Positions 22,501 to 32,060 of a DNA stretch of 64,000 nucleotides are shown piece after piece. The notes beneath the pieces were generated by a model. That model had not been told where the DNA came from and did not search any database. It saw only the letters and a program-made list of their open reading frames with translations. Source of the stretch: Microvelia longipes (lineage: Eukaryota > Arthropoda > Insecta > Hemiptera > Veliidae); assembly GCA_018340805.1 (NCBI GenBank), contig JACMZG010001914.1:23050943-23114942 (forward strand), written 5' to 3'. Numbering within the stretch: position 1 is the stretch's first letter; the number at the start of each line of letters is the position of its first letter. Made by a program: the position numbers and the translations under genes.

Positions 22501-24610
22501 AAAGAAAAACTGAGTTTTTTTAGGATAGAATTTGGTTGAGATGTTTTGTGTTGAAATAAAAACAATTAGCAAATGTTTTAGTGTGAGTTTATATATAGTT
22601 TAGATTTAGAATACAATCTGTTAGTGTGTGTTTAAATTAACTTTAGCCAAAAGAATAGTAGGTGCCAGGAAGATTCATAACAGAATGCAAATTAACGCTT
22701 AATAAACTTGGCCTTATTTTGACTTTATTATAAAGTCAAAATTATTTGTGTTCCAGGTCATTGCTGAATTCAAGGCAATGAACATGCTGATCAACTGGCA
22801 CGTTTAGGATATGGCCATTCCCCTATAAGCACAGAACCTATAATTGGTATTCCAAAATGTTTTTTAAGGACTCAGCTTAATCTCTTAACAATGTCCTTAG
22901 TGAAGAGTAGCATAGTTGTCTTGGAATAAGACAATCTAAACTCGTGCTTCTGGTTCTTCTCAAAAACGAGATATGACTTTATTATCACTGAGCAAGGGAA
23001 CTTGTCATAACATTAAGGGAGTTCTTACTGGTCACTGCAGACATTTACATCTAATGGGTCTAGTTAACAGCCCAATATGCGGGTTTTGATAATGATAAAG
23101 ATCAATGATGAAGATGAAACGCCATCACATCTGATTGGGTCCTGCTTTGGACTCACAACGTTTACTGACCATAATATTTACCTCTACACCTTAAAAATAG
23201 AGATCAATAAGTTAATAAAATTTGCCAATCCATTTAATTTTTAGACGAATGGGGGCAACCTTGTAATTAACCTAATAATTATTTTATATGGTTTTTATTT
23301 CTTTACTTATATATTTATAATCATCTCTCTTCTTTTTACTTACCATATTTATGTATTTATCAGTATATCTTATCTTACAAAATAACCTCTCCGGAATGGG
23401 CCCAATGGACCCACATAAGAGGCCTTGGAAATAATCTTCACCAGAAAAACAAAAAAAAGACTGTGGTCTCTTGGTTGCTCCGCTGTGTTATAATGTTTGT
23501 TGTGTTATAAGAGTTTGTCATGTTACTTGTCTATGTAAGTGACATACTGCCACAATATAAGCGAATTTCCAAACTTTAACTTCGTACATATGTGGTCATC
23601 ATATGATGGCCATGAGATGTTTCGTACATGAGATTTGTTTTTGACCGTCTCCTGCTCTCCTCAATTAAATGATTTTTTTAGAAATTCGCGAAAAATGCTT
23701 GAATAGAAGAAAGGGGAATCAATTTTGTTAATGAAAACATTAATTATTAGCACCTGCATTTCTACAGACCTTAATAATTTAAAAATATGGTTTCTATGTG
23801 TACATGAGTTCATGCGTAAACACATGTGCACGTTTTTTATAAAAATGCCACAGTCCAAATGGTTAAACGGTTCGGACGAAACTTTACAAATAATTCATGT
23901 CTATTGAGAGAAAACTGAATTAGATTATTGTTAGATTATGATAAGAATCGTTTTAAAATAAAGCTCAATTAGTATTAAATTAAATAGAGTTTTTATTGTA
24001 ATTTATAATATTATTTTGGTTGTTAAGTGGGTTCCAGGGAGTCAACGACATAGTGCACGGATCTGGTGGACCTAATCCTGGAGGTTATGGTGGAGGCAGT
24101 GGATACAGTGTTGGATCAGGATTTTCGTCTGCTGGATCAAGTGTTTCATCCGGAGGATTTACAGGAGCATGGGCAGGACCAGGTGGAGCCTGGAGTAGTG
24201 TACCTAGTGGTACGTTCAATCAACCAAATTTTAATAATCCCGGTGGATATACGGGACATGCTGGTGTACAACCCGGTGGATATTCGGGAGGAAATGGAGG
24301 ACAGCATGGAGGTGGTAATTTTCCCAATAGTCCGTCATATGGGGGTGGTCAATCTGTTGGTGCGGCTGCATCAGCTTCCCTTGGACCTCAAGGTGGTCAT
24401 GGATCAGCCCATATATATCCATCCCAAGAAGGTCTTGACTTACGATTTGGCCAGCCTTTAACCCCTGACGGTGGTGGAACGAAATCAGTTTCGTCATTCT
24501 CTTCGTCAGGTTCATCGACTGTTAATGGACAGACAACTTCATTTAAGAAAGCAACTTTTACAGTAAACGACAACGGCAATATAACAACATACACTGTTAA
24601 CGATCCTTAA
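10600..24610 (+). CDS. glycine-rich structural protein gene (5' exon not found)
   Basis: Six exons join in consistent phase: 10600-10671, 15632-16251, 16490-17041, 18491-18527, 18886-18947 and 24028-24610 (stop TAA). Together they encode about 640 residues. The start of the first exon (VQGGEYAGA) looks like the region just after a signal-peptide cleavage site; the exon carrying the start codon was not identified. The bulk is Gly/Ser/Ala repeats (GGGSGYGG, GSGGASG, SGSGYGG), which suggests a secreted cuticle-, silk- or salivary-sheath-like matrix protein. Which of these cannot be told from sequence. A non-repetitive linker (exons 4-5) separates two Gly-rich blocks, and the C-terminus is a short globular-looking tail ending TTYTVNDP. 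Two large exons each lack one base, probably by sequencing error. A 3.4-kb LTR element sits in the last intron. Confidence 0.75.
10672..11185. other. intron with dispersed-repeat fragment
   Basis: The part at 10850-11045 is a truncated copy of the 5S-box repeat (GAGCGCATCGAGCGTGGTC, GAGCGAAGCTCGTCCGAAG). About 10745-10830 holds a B-box-like GGTGTTCACATCCCAGG on the minus strand, possibly a SINE scrap. Confidence 0.5.
11190..11660 (+). repeat. satellite array, ~40-bp unit (left arm)
   Basis: Roughly ten copies of a unit like CTTTCATATCCCATAATAG then TAACTCGATAATAAGTCAAA. The first four are well conserved and the rest drift. The same unit occurs in reverse orientation at 12355-12770. Confidence 0.9.
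11661..12354. other. spacer between inverted satellite arms
   Basis: AT-rich, with no gene or repeat recognised. Confidence 0.5.
12355..12770 (-). repeat. satellite array, ~40-bp unit (right arm, inverted)
   Basis: About ten copies of GGGATATGAAAGCAGTTTGA followed by CTTATTATCGAGTTACTATTA, the exact reverse complement of the left-arm unit. With 11190-11660 it forms arms of more than 400 bp around a ~0.7-kb spacer. Confidence 0.9.
12776..12872 (-). repeat. tRNA-derived SINE fragment
   Basis: On the minus strand TAGCTCAGGGGTAGGGC matches a pol III A box, and GGTGGGTTCAAATG matches a B box at proper spacing. Anticodon and T arms do not fold into a full tRNA. A second copy with the same downstream text (AGGTTAT.CCTTG) lies at 61690-61800, so I call it a SINE rather than a tRNA gene. 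Confidence 0.6.
12873..13877. other. intronic AT-rich sequence with (TA)n
   Basis: Contains a (TA)n tract at 13452-13508 and nothing else recognised. Confidence 0.5.
13878..14135. mobile_element. foldback MITE, 258 bp, fuller copy
   Basis: Inverted arms of about 105 bp begin TGCGAGAGACA and end TGTCTCTCGCA. Inside, each arm carries ATGCAATGCTACATCTGGGA, ATGATGGAACAGTT and GGCTCGAC in opposite orientations around a ~50-bp centre (TCTGTCGGCGCCCTGATGAG). The deleted copy at 1713-1915 belongs to the same family. No coding capacity. Confidence 0.85.
14197..14640. mobile_element. foldback element, ~440 bp
   Basis: The left arm (GTCGGGCGAATTTCATTTAG..., TCAAAGGAAATGCGC) pairs with the right arm (GCGCATTTCCTTTGA..., AACTTCGCCCGAC). 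Arms are about 165 bp, with a ~110-bp loop containing AAGATAA direct repeats. Partial relatives lie at 14700-14850, 26090-26540 and 62640-62830. Confidence 0.8.
14641..15631. other. intron with foldback fragment and 5S-box repeat
   Basis: 14700-14850 repeats foldback ends (GGAAATTCGCCCAACATGCG). 14870-15600 is a near full-length copy of the dispersed repeat, including GGTCAATGTCTGGATGGG and TTACCGCTGGGAATA (about 15455-15485), the best match to the 3' half of 5S rRNA. It runs almost to the acceptor of the next exon. Confidence 0.6.
15632..16251 (+). CDS. glycine-rich protein, exon B (one-base frameshift)
   Basis: Acceptor TTTTTTTAG/GT and donor G/GTATCA. It reads GTQHSVTSTNQGG and then Gly-rich repeats with SGYGG motifs. 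At 15991-15994 the repeat has four Gs where the preceding copy has five (AATGGGGGTGGCTC at 15958 versus AACGGGGTGGCTC). This drops the frame into a stop at 16012, and the Gly frame resumes one position over and continues to the donor. The exon is 620 bases, whereas its flanking phases require 621. Confidence 0.75.
16252..16489 (+). other. short intron
   Basis: GT-AG intron of 238 bp between two Gly-rich exons. It ends GATTTTAG. Confidence 0.6.
16490..17041 (+). CDS. glycine-rich protein, exon C (one-base frameshift)
   Basis: Begins LPGGVSGEGF. It shifts frame around 16517-16523 (GGTTTTGTCCC; one more G restores GFGPAQVG) and then continues GSYGTGSGGVGSS and Gly/Ser repeats, to a helical-looking segment FQKVIEEFMKNLQKLHEA near the end. 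The donor CC/GTAAGT overlaps an in-frame TAA, so retention of the next intron would end the protein at NNP. Splicing to the exon at 18491 continues it in frame. Confidence 0.7.
17042..17369. other. intron, AT-rich
   Basis: Contains a short AAGACTTTGTC/GACAAAGTCTT hairpin near 17330-17365. Nothing else recognised. Confidence 0.45.
17370..17714. mobile_element. foldback element, ~345 bp
   Basis: Arms of about 110 bp (GCCTAGCTTTTTCTGATATT ... GCTGCTTCAAGTT and the inverse ending AAAAAGCTAGGCT) surround a ~115-bp loop. Identity between arms is very high. Intronic. Confidence 0.85.
17715..17960. other. intron with dispersed-repeat fragment
   Basis: 17800-17940 repeats CTGAGGACGAGCGAAGCGAG and GAGCATAGCGATTCTGA. 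Confidence 0.55.
17962..18455 (+). repeat. 22-bp tandem array with splice-donor-like motif
   Basis: Over twenty copies of a 22-bp unit, CTCTACGACTTCATTAG followed by TAAGT. Identity is high, with a few CGGCTTC variants and one truncated unit. Nearly every unit carries GTAAGT, a consensus 5' splice site, directly after TTCATTA. The array lies in the intron and ends about 35 bp before the acceptor of exon D. Confidence 0.95.
18491..18527 (+). CDS. glycine-rich protein, exon D
   Basis: A 37-bp exon, acceptor TTTTACAG and donor GAG/GTAATA. It reads (P)KRPDDMLACQSE, completing the proline codon started in exon C, and ends in phase 0. Confidence 0.6.
18528..18885. other. intron, AT-rich
   Basis: No repeat or RNA feature recognised. 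Confidence 0.5.
18886..18947 (+). CDS. glycine-rich protein, exon E
   Basis: Acceptor GAAATGCAG and donor AT/GTATGC. It reads ALPQNFHLSVLHQVVGPDNP and ends in phase 2, which the exon at 24028 completes to isoleucine. Confidence 0.6.
19317..19561 (+). repeat. 5' LTR
   Basis: Begins TGTTAG, ends CATAACA, and is nearly identical to 22420-22682 outside an A-rich indel region around 19372-19387. Confidence 0.9.
19663..21286 (+). pseudogene. gag-like region and zinc knuckle
   Basis: Three overlapping frames (19663-20136, 20133-20429, 20426-21286) carry an N-terminal segment, a coiled-coil-like charged stretch, a SCAN/gag-like helical region and a CCHC zinc knuckle (CFYCKKPDHFIARC, about 20881-20922). 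The end of the last frame reaches the aspartic protease active site (RDTGCS, about 21127-21144). Frame changes at about 20134 and 20428 mean the region is broken or decoded by frameshift. Described from family motifs only. Confidence 0.7.
21283..21492 (+). pseudogene. protease C-terminal part
   Basis: Continues the retroelement protease in another frame, with the flap/C-terminal signature LLLGNDLAGG (about 21328-21357) typical of gypsy proteases. It is separated from the active-site half by a frame change near 21283. Confidence 0.6.
21432..22385 (+). pseudogene. integrase zinc finger fused to RNase H
   Basis: One 317-codon open frame. The HHCC zinc-binding domain (H-x6-H ... CKSC) lies at about residues 137-180. 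It is followed directly by an RNase H domain from about residue 191 that ends in the usual DALSR. In normal gypsy elements RNase H precedes integrase; here the order is reversed and the integrase DDE core is absent. One catalytic aspartate of RNase H, normally in a TDHxxL context, is replaced (CHHNPL). Confidence 0.75.
22420..22682 (+). repeat. 3' LTR
   Basis: TGTTAG...CATAACA, followed by the GAAT target duplication. Preceded by the polypurine tract at 22407-22419. Confidence 0.9.
22741..23190 (+). mobile_element. LINE fragment, RNase H tail
   Basis: Translations in broken frames show the RNase H C-terminal signature (VPGHC then GNEHADQLAR). A typical LINE C-terminal zinc-finger-like end follows (LTGHC.HLHLMGL..SPIC, then DETPSHL). 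At least one in-frame TGA lies inside the PGH motif. A related fragment occurs at 63745-64000 on the other strand. Confidence 0.7.
23191..24027. other. intron, AT-rich
   Basis: No gene or repeat recognised in this last part of the intron. Confidence 0.5.
24028..24610 (+). CDS. glycine-rich protein, terminal exon F
   Basis: Acceptor GTTGTTAAG, entering in the phase left by exon E. It reads (I)GFQGVNDIVHGSGGPNPGG, then Gly/Ser/Tyr-rich repeats and a serine-rich hinge (SSFSSSGSSTVNGQ), and ends in a lysine-containing tail VNDNGNITTYTVNDP with stop TAA at 24608. The tail is much less repetitive and may be a folding or assembly module. Confidence 0.8.
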
Positions 24611-25822
24611 GTCAATATCCCTCCAGATTTGCAAAACTTCATGTCCCATATTTCTGATTAGAGTAATAAGATTTACTTTATAATATTCCCATTTATACCA
24701 CACTTTTTAATTTCTAAATCTATACAGTATAAGACGTTAGTATAAGATCGACCCATAGTCGATCTTATACTAATCTAAATAAGAACTCCTGTACATAGTA
24801 CAGGATTTAGTATTAGGATCGACCTATGTACAGGATGTTCTTATTATTATAGTATATGATCGACCTATGGTACAGGATGTTCTTATTATTTATAGTGTAT
24901 GAATCAACTTATGGTAGAGGATGTTTTACTATTATAGTATAGATCGACCACTCGAAAAAGTGTTTAAAAAGTCACGATATTTTATTACAAAGTACAATTA
25001 AATATTTACAGTGATAAGTATGTAAAATTATTACATAAAGTTCATTTAAACGTAATTAAGTTTTTTAGCCATCGAATGAAAATTATCTTTTAGTTTGTAA
25101 TTTTATATTTAGAAAGAAATTAAAAATACATTAGAGCCGTTGTCGTTAAATTCCTGTGATATCACTTTAGTAAGATAAAAATGTAATTGTAAGTTTTAAC
25201 GCAAACTTTATGACACAATATAATTGTGCGAGAACTTTATGGTTAAGTCCACATTTTATTTTGGCAACGAGAGTGACTATGGTTGTCAATTGGATTTTCT
25301 AAATCTTAATTCTGATTAAATCTGATCTTGACACTTATTATAAAATCTATCACAGATTTTCTGTTTCTATTGAGTTTTGATGGTAGACTAAAATTTTTAT
25401 TTGCTGTTTTGGATGTGATTGAATATATTTGAAGTGATTGGGTACAGTAATTCTTTTGTTCTTAAAAATAATGTGATAAAATGATGTCAGTAGTCAATAG
25501 AGATTTTAATAAATCGTAAAGAAGAAGTTATAAAGAAGAACAAGTTAGAAGAACCATAATTCATCTCGATAAGATATTTAATACAGCAATGTTTCTTCTT
25601 TCATGGAAGTGCATCAGAAATCGGTGATAAGTAAACCATTTAGCTTGTTCGATATGAGCCCGTGCTGCTAGGGGAAGATCCACTAGCCCTACCATCTCCC
25701 CCCCAGCAATAATGGATTGTTAAATAACTGTTAGGAATCAAACAAGCTTGAGCTTATGTTGCTAGCAAATTACTAATTTTGAGGAAATAAATTATCCGAC
25801 ATGTATATGGATGATTTTGTAT
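24611..25822. other. intergenic or 3' region with ~46-bp array
   Basis: 24740-24960 holds four to five copies of a unit with GATCGACCTATGGTACAGGA and TGTTCTTATTATTATAGTAT. The first copies are inverted relative to each other (GATCGACCCATAGTCGATC). The rest is AT-rich and unremarkable. Confidence 0.6.
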
Positions 25823-27424
25823 CAGCGTTTCCAACCTTTTTCAGTAACGCGACCTATAATTTGCTTTTCTAAAGTTTGCGACCCAAATGAATTTATTTTG
25901 CATAACCTGAAAATTGCAGCGTTTTATTTATTGCCGAACTAGTTATGACCCTACATACATCGTCAAATCCTATTTTCATGAGGTTTTTATACTTAAATAG
26001 AAAATTACACACGAATTGGAGTTCAAAAGAAGTATATTATATAATTATATAATAGCAATAAAATTTAAAAACTTAAATTAAATAAAAAATTAGCACTGCT
26101 CGTAACTCATTTTGTCTGTATTTTTCAAAAAAATGCGCATAATTATCCAGTTGGTTGTACAAAACTGTGCCTCTAAAATTAGAAGTACGCACTATTATTT
26201 GCACTAGTTTAAAGCTTAGTAACTTATCTTTAAGCTTAGTCCTTCCGCATTTCTTTGAAAAATAGAGACAAAATGAGTTACGAGCAGTGCTTGACAATTG
26301 AGTAATGCTTAGGTTCTAAAGCATGAACCGGAACCTCAAGCAAGAAACGGTTGTTAAGCACGGAAACACTTATTCTAAATGAAATTCGCTAGACATGCGG
26401 ACCACCGCGCTAGAATTATTCTGTATTATGAATTTATATAATGTAAAAAACTATAAAAATCATTCCAACCAGGATTGTAGTTAAGCACAGAAACACGCAT
26501 CCAAAGGAAATTCGCCTAACATGCGGACCACCGCGCCAAAATTATTTTGTAGTTGAACTTATATTAAGTAAAAAAACGATACAAAATTATCGTCCTTACC
26601 AGGATTTGATCCCCTGAGTTGAGTGCTCGTATTGACCCCGGACCACTGCCATTCAACTCAGAGGCGCAAAAAACATGGGAAACGACACCCTACTCGAAAT
26701 TTAATTTTTAAGGACCGTAAGTTTGGTTTTCGATCATTTGTTGGAGTTTTTTCGACTTTTTGGTAACTTAGAGTCGTATCGACTTCGGACCGGTTTAAGT
26801 TGATTCAGCGTCTCAAAAAATGAACTATTGACCTTTTTGCGGTGAAAAATATAACCCTGAATTCTGCCAATTTTGAAAATTTCGTTGACTCAGCAAACGG
26901 GTTTATTGACGTCACAAAAACCTGGTTTTCAATATGTTGAAACCTGTCTTCCCGAAGGTTGAGTTTTGAGCTATGTTTGATTAAAAAATATTAATCAGTT
27001 CGAAAGATAGAGTGTTTACAAGAAAGTGTCTTATACATATGTAAAGCCTCGCAAAACGTATGTTTTCGTCATTAGGGACCTCTGAAACGGATTTGTGTCG
27101 TGGTTCGAGGTTCGACACCTCATATGAATTGTATATCATAAGTATAATAATTCATCAATGTTAGCAAGAATTAGATAAAGGCGGGTGCTTCTGTCGGTAA
27201 AGGACTTCTGAGAAATGTTTTGGCCGCGGCTTCTTACGTTATCGCATTTAAAGTATTATCAATTACTAATAATATCTGTTTAAGCAAATCTGTTATTTGC
27301 TAATAATAATCTTTTTACATAAATCTTGGTTATTATTTGGATTGTTAATAATAGAAAAATTTGGCGACCCAAAAAATTCGTTCGCGACCCAATCTGGTCG
27401 CGACCCAAGGGTTGGGAAGGGCTG
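25823..27424. mobile_element. non-autonomous hAT-like element, 1.6 kb, with nested foldback
   Basis: Terminal inverted repeats CAGCGTTTCCAACCTTTTTC... and ...CCAAGGGTTGGGAAGGGCTG frame the element; the inner ends GCGACC and GGTCGCGACCC also pair. No transposase frame is present. Inside, 26090-26430 is a foldback related to 14197-14640, and 26470-26540 carries its GGACCACCGCGCCA end. A clear 8-bp target duplication is not seen (TTTTGTAT versus TTGTAGAT). Confidence 0.65.
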
Positions 27425-28135
27425 TTGTAGATCATCTTTCAAGAAGTGAAACTATTGGCTTCTTCCAGTAGCGCACGCAGAGGGGCCATCCTCAAATTTT
27501 ACCGCAACCATACACCCACAACGAAAACATAGAGTTTCTACATATTTATGAAAAATATTTTCTTGATGCCTACAAGCCTTAAGGGTTTAATGCGTTAGGG
27601 TGCATCTAATAAAACATACCTATATATATGGTGTGTCTTAAGACGAAACAAAGCCTCGACATAAAATGCAAATAGATATTTTTGAGTATAATTAGTATTT
27701 ATATTTTAAATATGCATTTGATTATCAAGATCGATATTTAATCTCTTTTTAACTTTATAGTGTTTACCTATCGACCTTGTGACGTTACATAGCTCGATAG
27801 ATTTTTTAATGAGGTAACAAAAGTTGGTTTCTAAGCATGATGTCGAAAATTGGAAGACGTTAGTCTGTGTTATTAGCATGATTTGCTAATCATGATTTAA
27901 TTCGCGATCTAATATACTTAATTTTTTACTGAAATTACTTCAAGATTTTAGATAAACCCTCCTGAAGATTTTGAACTTCTATCCTTCTATCTTACCATCT
28001 ATTAAAGCCTTCTGTATAATAATAGTAAAAATAAAATATATTTTCTGTATTCTATAATTTATTATGATTGCAACAATATTATTTGTTCTATTTAAATATA
28101 TTAAATAATAATTGGATGTTTTGTTATATTATTAG
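27425..28135. other. AT-rich non-coding sequence
   Basis: No exon or repeat recognised before the exon at 28136. Confidence 0.45.
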
Positions 28136-28284
28136 GTTTGGGTTACTACACGTTAGACACAGTACCGTATTACACAACGTCAACATATTTAACCGCATCA
28201 CCGACATACTCAGCAATCTCGACTATCCCTTCTACATATTCTACCTATTCCACGACACCTAATCAGTTATATTACTACGTTTAA
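28136..28284 (+). CDS. orphan Tyr/Thr/Ser-rich terminal exon
   Basis: Acceptor TATATTATTAG/GT, then 49 codons reading LGYYTLDTVPYYTTSTYL and further Ser/Thr/Tyr-rich sequence, to QLYYYV and TAA at 28282. It enters in phase 1. Exons A and B of the glycine-rich gene leave in phase 1, so this could be an alternative 3' exon of that gene. Equally it may be the last exon of a separate structural-protein gene whose other exons I cannot find. Compositional bias and a clean acceptor-to-stop frame argue that it is real. Confidence 0.45.
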
Positions 28285-29290
28285 TGCCTGCAATGGCCGT
28301 TTAAGATCGCAGAATGCCATCAAGATAAGATAAGTAAATGAATGTCCAAAATTGGATAAACTCTACATTAAAATTTTTAATAATATGCACCATCATAAAA
28401 GTATTAAAGTAATACATACTAGACATAAATAAGAACCCATTTAAAATTTAGGGTCTTTGATTATTTACCAGCATCATAGGTAGTAAAACTTTTACTTACA
28501 ATAATCAATCTATTTAATTAATGGAAATTAAATTATTCATAAAGCCATCTTTCTCTTCATTTTTGGAGGAAGATTTAACACAAGCATCATTCAATTATTT
28601 CTATATCTAATCTAAAATACTTTCAAAACATATAACCTTGTATCAAACCATTAATCATTATTGGCAAGATTACTTTTTAAATCCATGCAAAGCTTGGTTT
28701 GAAGCAGCTTTTCTTGATCATGGGGCCTTAAGCCTCAAGAAACCAAAGAAAAATTGTTTTGGCTTGAGTTAGGTAATATCTATACCTTTCCTGTGGGCCC
28801 TCAACTGTGATTGCTTGAGAAACGCTGGAATTGATTTGAAGTTTTTACTATACTGATTTGAATTTTACAAAAACTATGACAAATTGACTAAAGTCAAATT
28901 TGTTATACAAACATGGTCCGGTTTTAAAAATGGTCCTGTTGATTAAAAACAACTAATTTTTAATTAATGATTGGTCGGGTTATGAAATTGAATTATGATC
29001 TTCGAATTTTTTAAGAAGATCAAGACTGTCAGCTGATTAGAACCCTTTTTATTACAAAAATATTGGTGCTGTCAATCAAATGTTGATGAGTTTAAACAGA
29101 ACAAAGAAATCTACACTTGACTGTTTATTTATCAGCTTACCTTAAATCGCCAATTTTTAAAAATATTATGCATAATGATGTATAGATAGATACTTAAAAA
29201 AAATGTAAACGCACCACAGAGTATAATAGATATTTCAAGAAAATAATCTATGTGCACCATAAACTATATAATAGATACTTCAAAAACAAT
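28285..29290. other. AT-rich non-coding sequence
   Basis: Nothing recognised. Confidence 0.5.
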
Positions 29291-29630
29291 GTATACGTAT
29301 TATAGGCTTTTTAGATACTTCAAGAAAGTTATGTATACATGCCAGATTACTAAATACTTAAAAAAATGAAGTATATACTAGAGACATACTTATATATAAA
29401 TACATGTATTATATATAAATACATACTTAAAAAATTATGTATATGCACCAGAGACTATAGATACTTCAAAATAATCATGTATATGCACTAGAGATTATGC
29501 ATACTTCAAAATAATCTTGTATATGCACCAGAGACTATAGATACTTCAAAATAATCTTGTATATACACCAGAGACTATAGATACTTCAAAATAATTTTGT
29601 GTATGCACCAGAGACTATGGATACTTAAGG
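29291..29630. repeat. tandem array, ~56-bp unit
   Basis: Copies of GCACCAGAGACTATAGATAC followed by TTCAAAATAATCTTGTATAT. The last four are nearly identical and the earlier ones are diverged back to about 29210. Confidence 0.85.
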
Positions 29631-29829
29631 CTCTTCTTTAATTTAAAAAATGAGTAAGAAGTTTACTAAAATTATAATATTCCACGTTCTAAAAGCAAAA
29701 TATCAAAAACCTAAGGCCGCACTACACTTTTTATTTTAATTTTGCACATATTAAACATTATTTCGGTCCCTTCAAGTATAAAATAAATTTAAAATCTTAA
29801 AACCACTTGACGGCATTAAATTGCTCGTG

Positions 29830-30540
29830 ATTTTATTTTACTGGTATTACTTACTGTATTCTTATTACTTATTTTAATCGTATTGTTTACTTACTATATT
29901 CCATTACTTATTTTACTCTTACTTTTTACTTATTTTATTCTTATAACTTATTTCACTCGTATTTCTTATTTATTATATTTTTATAACTTCTTTTACTCGT
30001 ATTTCTTACTTATTATATTCTTATACATTATTTCACTCGTATTTCTTATTTAGTATATTTTTATAACTTATTTTATTCGTAACTCTTACTTATTATATTC
30101 TTTTAACTTATTTTACTCGTATTTCTTACTTATTATATCCTTATAACTTATTTTACTCGTATTTCTTACTTATTATATTCTTATTACTTATTTTACACGT
30201 GTTTTCTACTGATAATATTCTTATTACTTATATTCCTCGTAATTCATACTTATTATATTACTGGTAATACTCACTTACTATATTCGCAATACTTATTTTA
30301 CTGATTTTTCTTGTATTATTTATTTTAATCATATTACTTATTTTATACGTTTTAATTTTTTATAATTTTTTTATTATTTATTTTACTTATTTACCGATAG
30401 TTCTTATTTTACTCATATTACTTATTTTACACGTATTATTTTTTTATAATTTTTTTATTTATTTTACGAGTTGTTTACCCATAATACTTATTTTACTCAT
30501 ATTAATTATTTTAATTATACTACTCATTTTACTCGTATTT
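29830..30540. repeat. T-rich tandem array, ~36-bp unit
   Basis: Many diverged copies of CTTATTTTACTCGTATTTCT followed by TACTTATTATATTCTTATAA. Confidence 0.85.
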
Positions 30541-30830
30541 TAAACTGCGTAGGCTTTCGCGTTTATTGTCATAAAGATTTAGGTTTTCTGACGGTACCGT
30601 GTCACTGTAGATGAAGAATCCGACATTTGCTTCCACTGTGGGAGACATCTTCATGGATTTAGGACATTATGGATGATAACACACAAAACTAAACTGTATT
30701 CAGTTTTGTAGAGCACTGTGTTTTTTATCCATGCTGTCCTATTTTCCTGAAGATGCCTCTTACAGTGGAAGCGAATCGTCGAATTATTTATTTACATTGA
30801 CGCGGTCATCACAGGAAGACCTAAAACTTC
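30541..30830. mobile_element. foldback element related to 6305-6427
   Basis: Starts AAACTGCGTAGGCTTTCGCG and ATTTAGGTTTTCTGACGGTA, and ends GACGCGGTCATCACAGGAAG then ACCTAAAAC. The arms also share GATGAAGAATCCGACA and the inverse of CTTCCACTGT. More diverged and longer-spaced than the 6.3-kb copy. Confidence 0.65.
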
Positions 30831-31634
30831 ACATTTGTATTAATTATTTTCCTTGAATTAATTTACTCTATTACAATGAAAACTGTCTCGAAATGTGCAG
30901 AGTTAAGAACTAAAAGAGTGCCGTCATAGATTTGATCATATTTCCGTGGAAGAACTTTTTTGACATTTACTAAACCATTACCTTTTTGTGAAACTAAAAA
31001 AATGGTTGATCAAAAAGAGCCTTAAATAACATCTAACAGGATCCAAAAAGGCGGGCGGCAAGGCAGGAAGTTGTAAGTACCTTTCATTAATTTATTTATC
31101 ATAACAAAACGGACATTCAGTCCAATATAATTATTCATGCGTATTACCAAGTCAATTTTTTTCAAAACTTTTTTAAATTTTAAATTAAATTTAATAAATT
31201 TATATTTACTATACATTATCATAATTTAACATTATAACATATTTATTTTTTAATTATTTTTATAAATGGATACAATTTAAAGTCTTAATAAATATTGCTT
31301 AACATATTATTAACAATAGTTATAATTTTTTTAAATTTTATTCCTTTAATTACCGAATGCAAAGCATTCAAGGTCATGCTGATCTTCATCGATGGAAACT
31401 TAAAATATTTTTGGTTATTTTTAAAAACTTTCACCGAAGTAACGTAAAGTAAAGTGCTGCTAAGCACTTTAGAAGCCGCTAGAATCCAGAATTTTTCTTT
31501 GGCGCGCCGTCTTGTTTTACCCTTGTAAATGTAAACAAACTATTTACGGTACTCAAAATTTTTGTTTTTGTTGCGTTTATTTGAAATTATATATATAAAT
31601 ATATATATATAATATATATAATATATAATATATA

Positions 31635-31710
<76 letters not shown>

Positions 31711-32060
31711 AATATAATATATATATATAATCATTGCTTTTGTTCGTATTTCTTTATCTCAAAAAACGGTTCATGGGGTTAGTCAAGTTCAATTAACGGG
31801 TCATACCCTTTATTAAAAATCCTTGGTTAAAACATTTGAATGCTGAGTAGGATCCATTTCTGAGTGTCAGAAGTATTGGAGTCATGGGTTTTGGAGATAA
31901 AACTAATTACTAGAGTTGGTTAATTTCTTCCTTCTTCAGAATATTGGAGTAATAAACATACTATATAATTTTAATAAGTTTATAATTGAGTTTACCAAAG
32001 AATATGGCTGCTGCCAATGGCCTTAGCTTAAAATTATATAGTAAAGATAAATTTCGGTGG
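30831..32060. other. non-coding with (TA)n at 31588-31730
   Basis: AT-rich; a long TA microsatellite is the only feature. The last ~100 bp may be 3' UTR of the minus-strand gene. Confidence 0.5.

Larger units (their letters stand above)
19313..22686 (+). mobile_element. Ty3/gypsy-like LTR retrotransposon, rearranged
   Basis: LTRs at 19317-19561 (245 bp) and 22420-22682 (263 bp) start TGTTAGTTTAATG and end TTCATAACA. They differ mainly by indels in an A-rich tract. A 4-bp target duplication GAAT flanks the element (19313-19316, 22683-22686). The primer-binding site starts at 19564 (TGGGGGCCTGTCC) and a purine tract GGAGGGAAGATA precedes the 3' LTR. The internal 2.86 kb carries gag, CCHC zinc knuckle, protease, the integrase zinc finger and then RNase H. 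No reverse transcriptase or integrase catalytic core is present. It lies in the last intron of the glycine-rich gene, in the same orientation, and is defective for autonomous movement. Confidence 0.9.
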
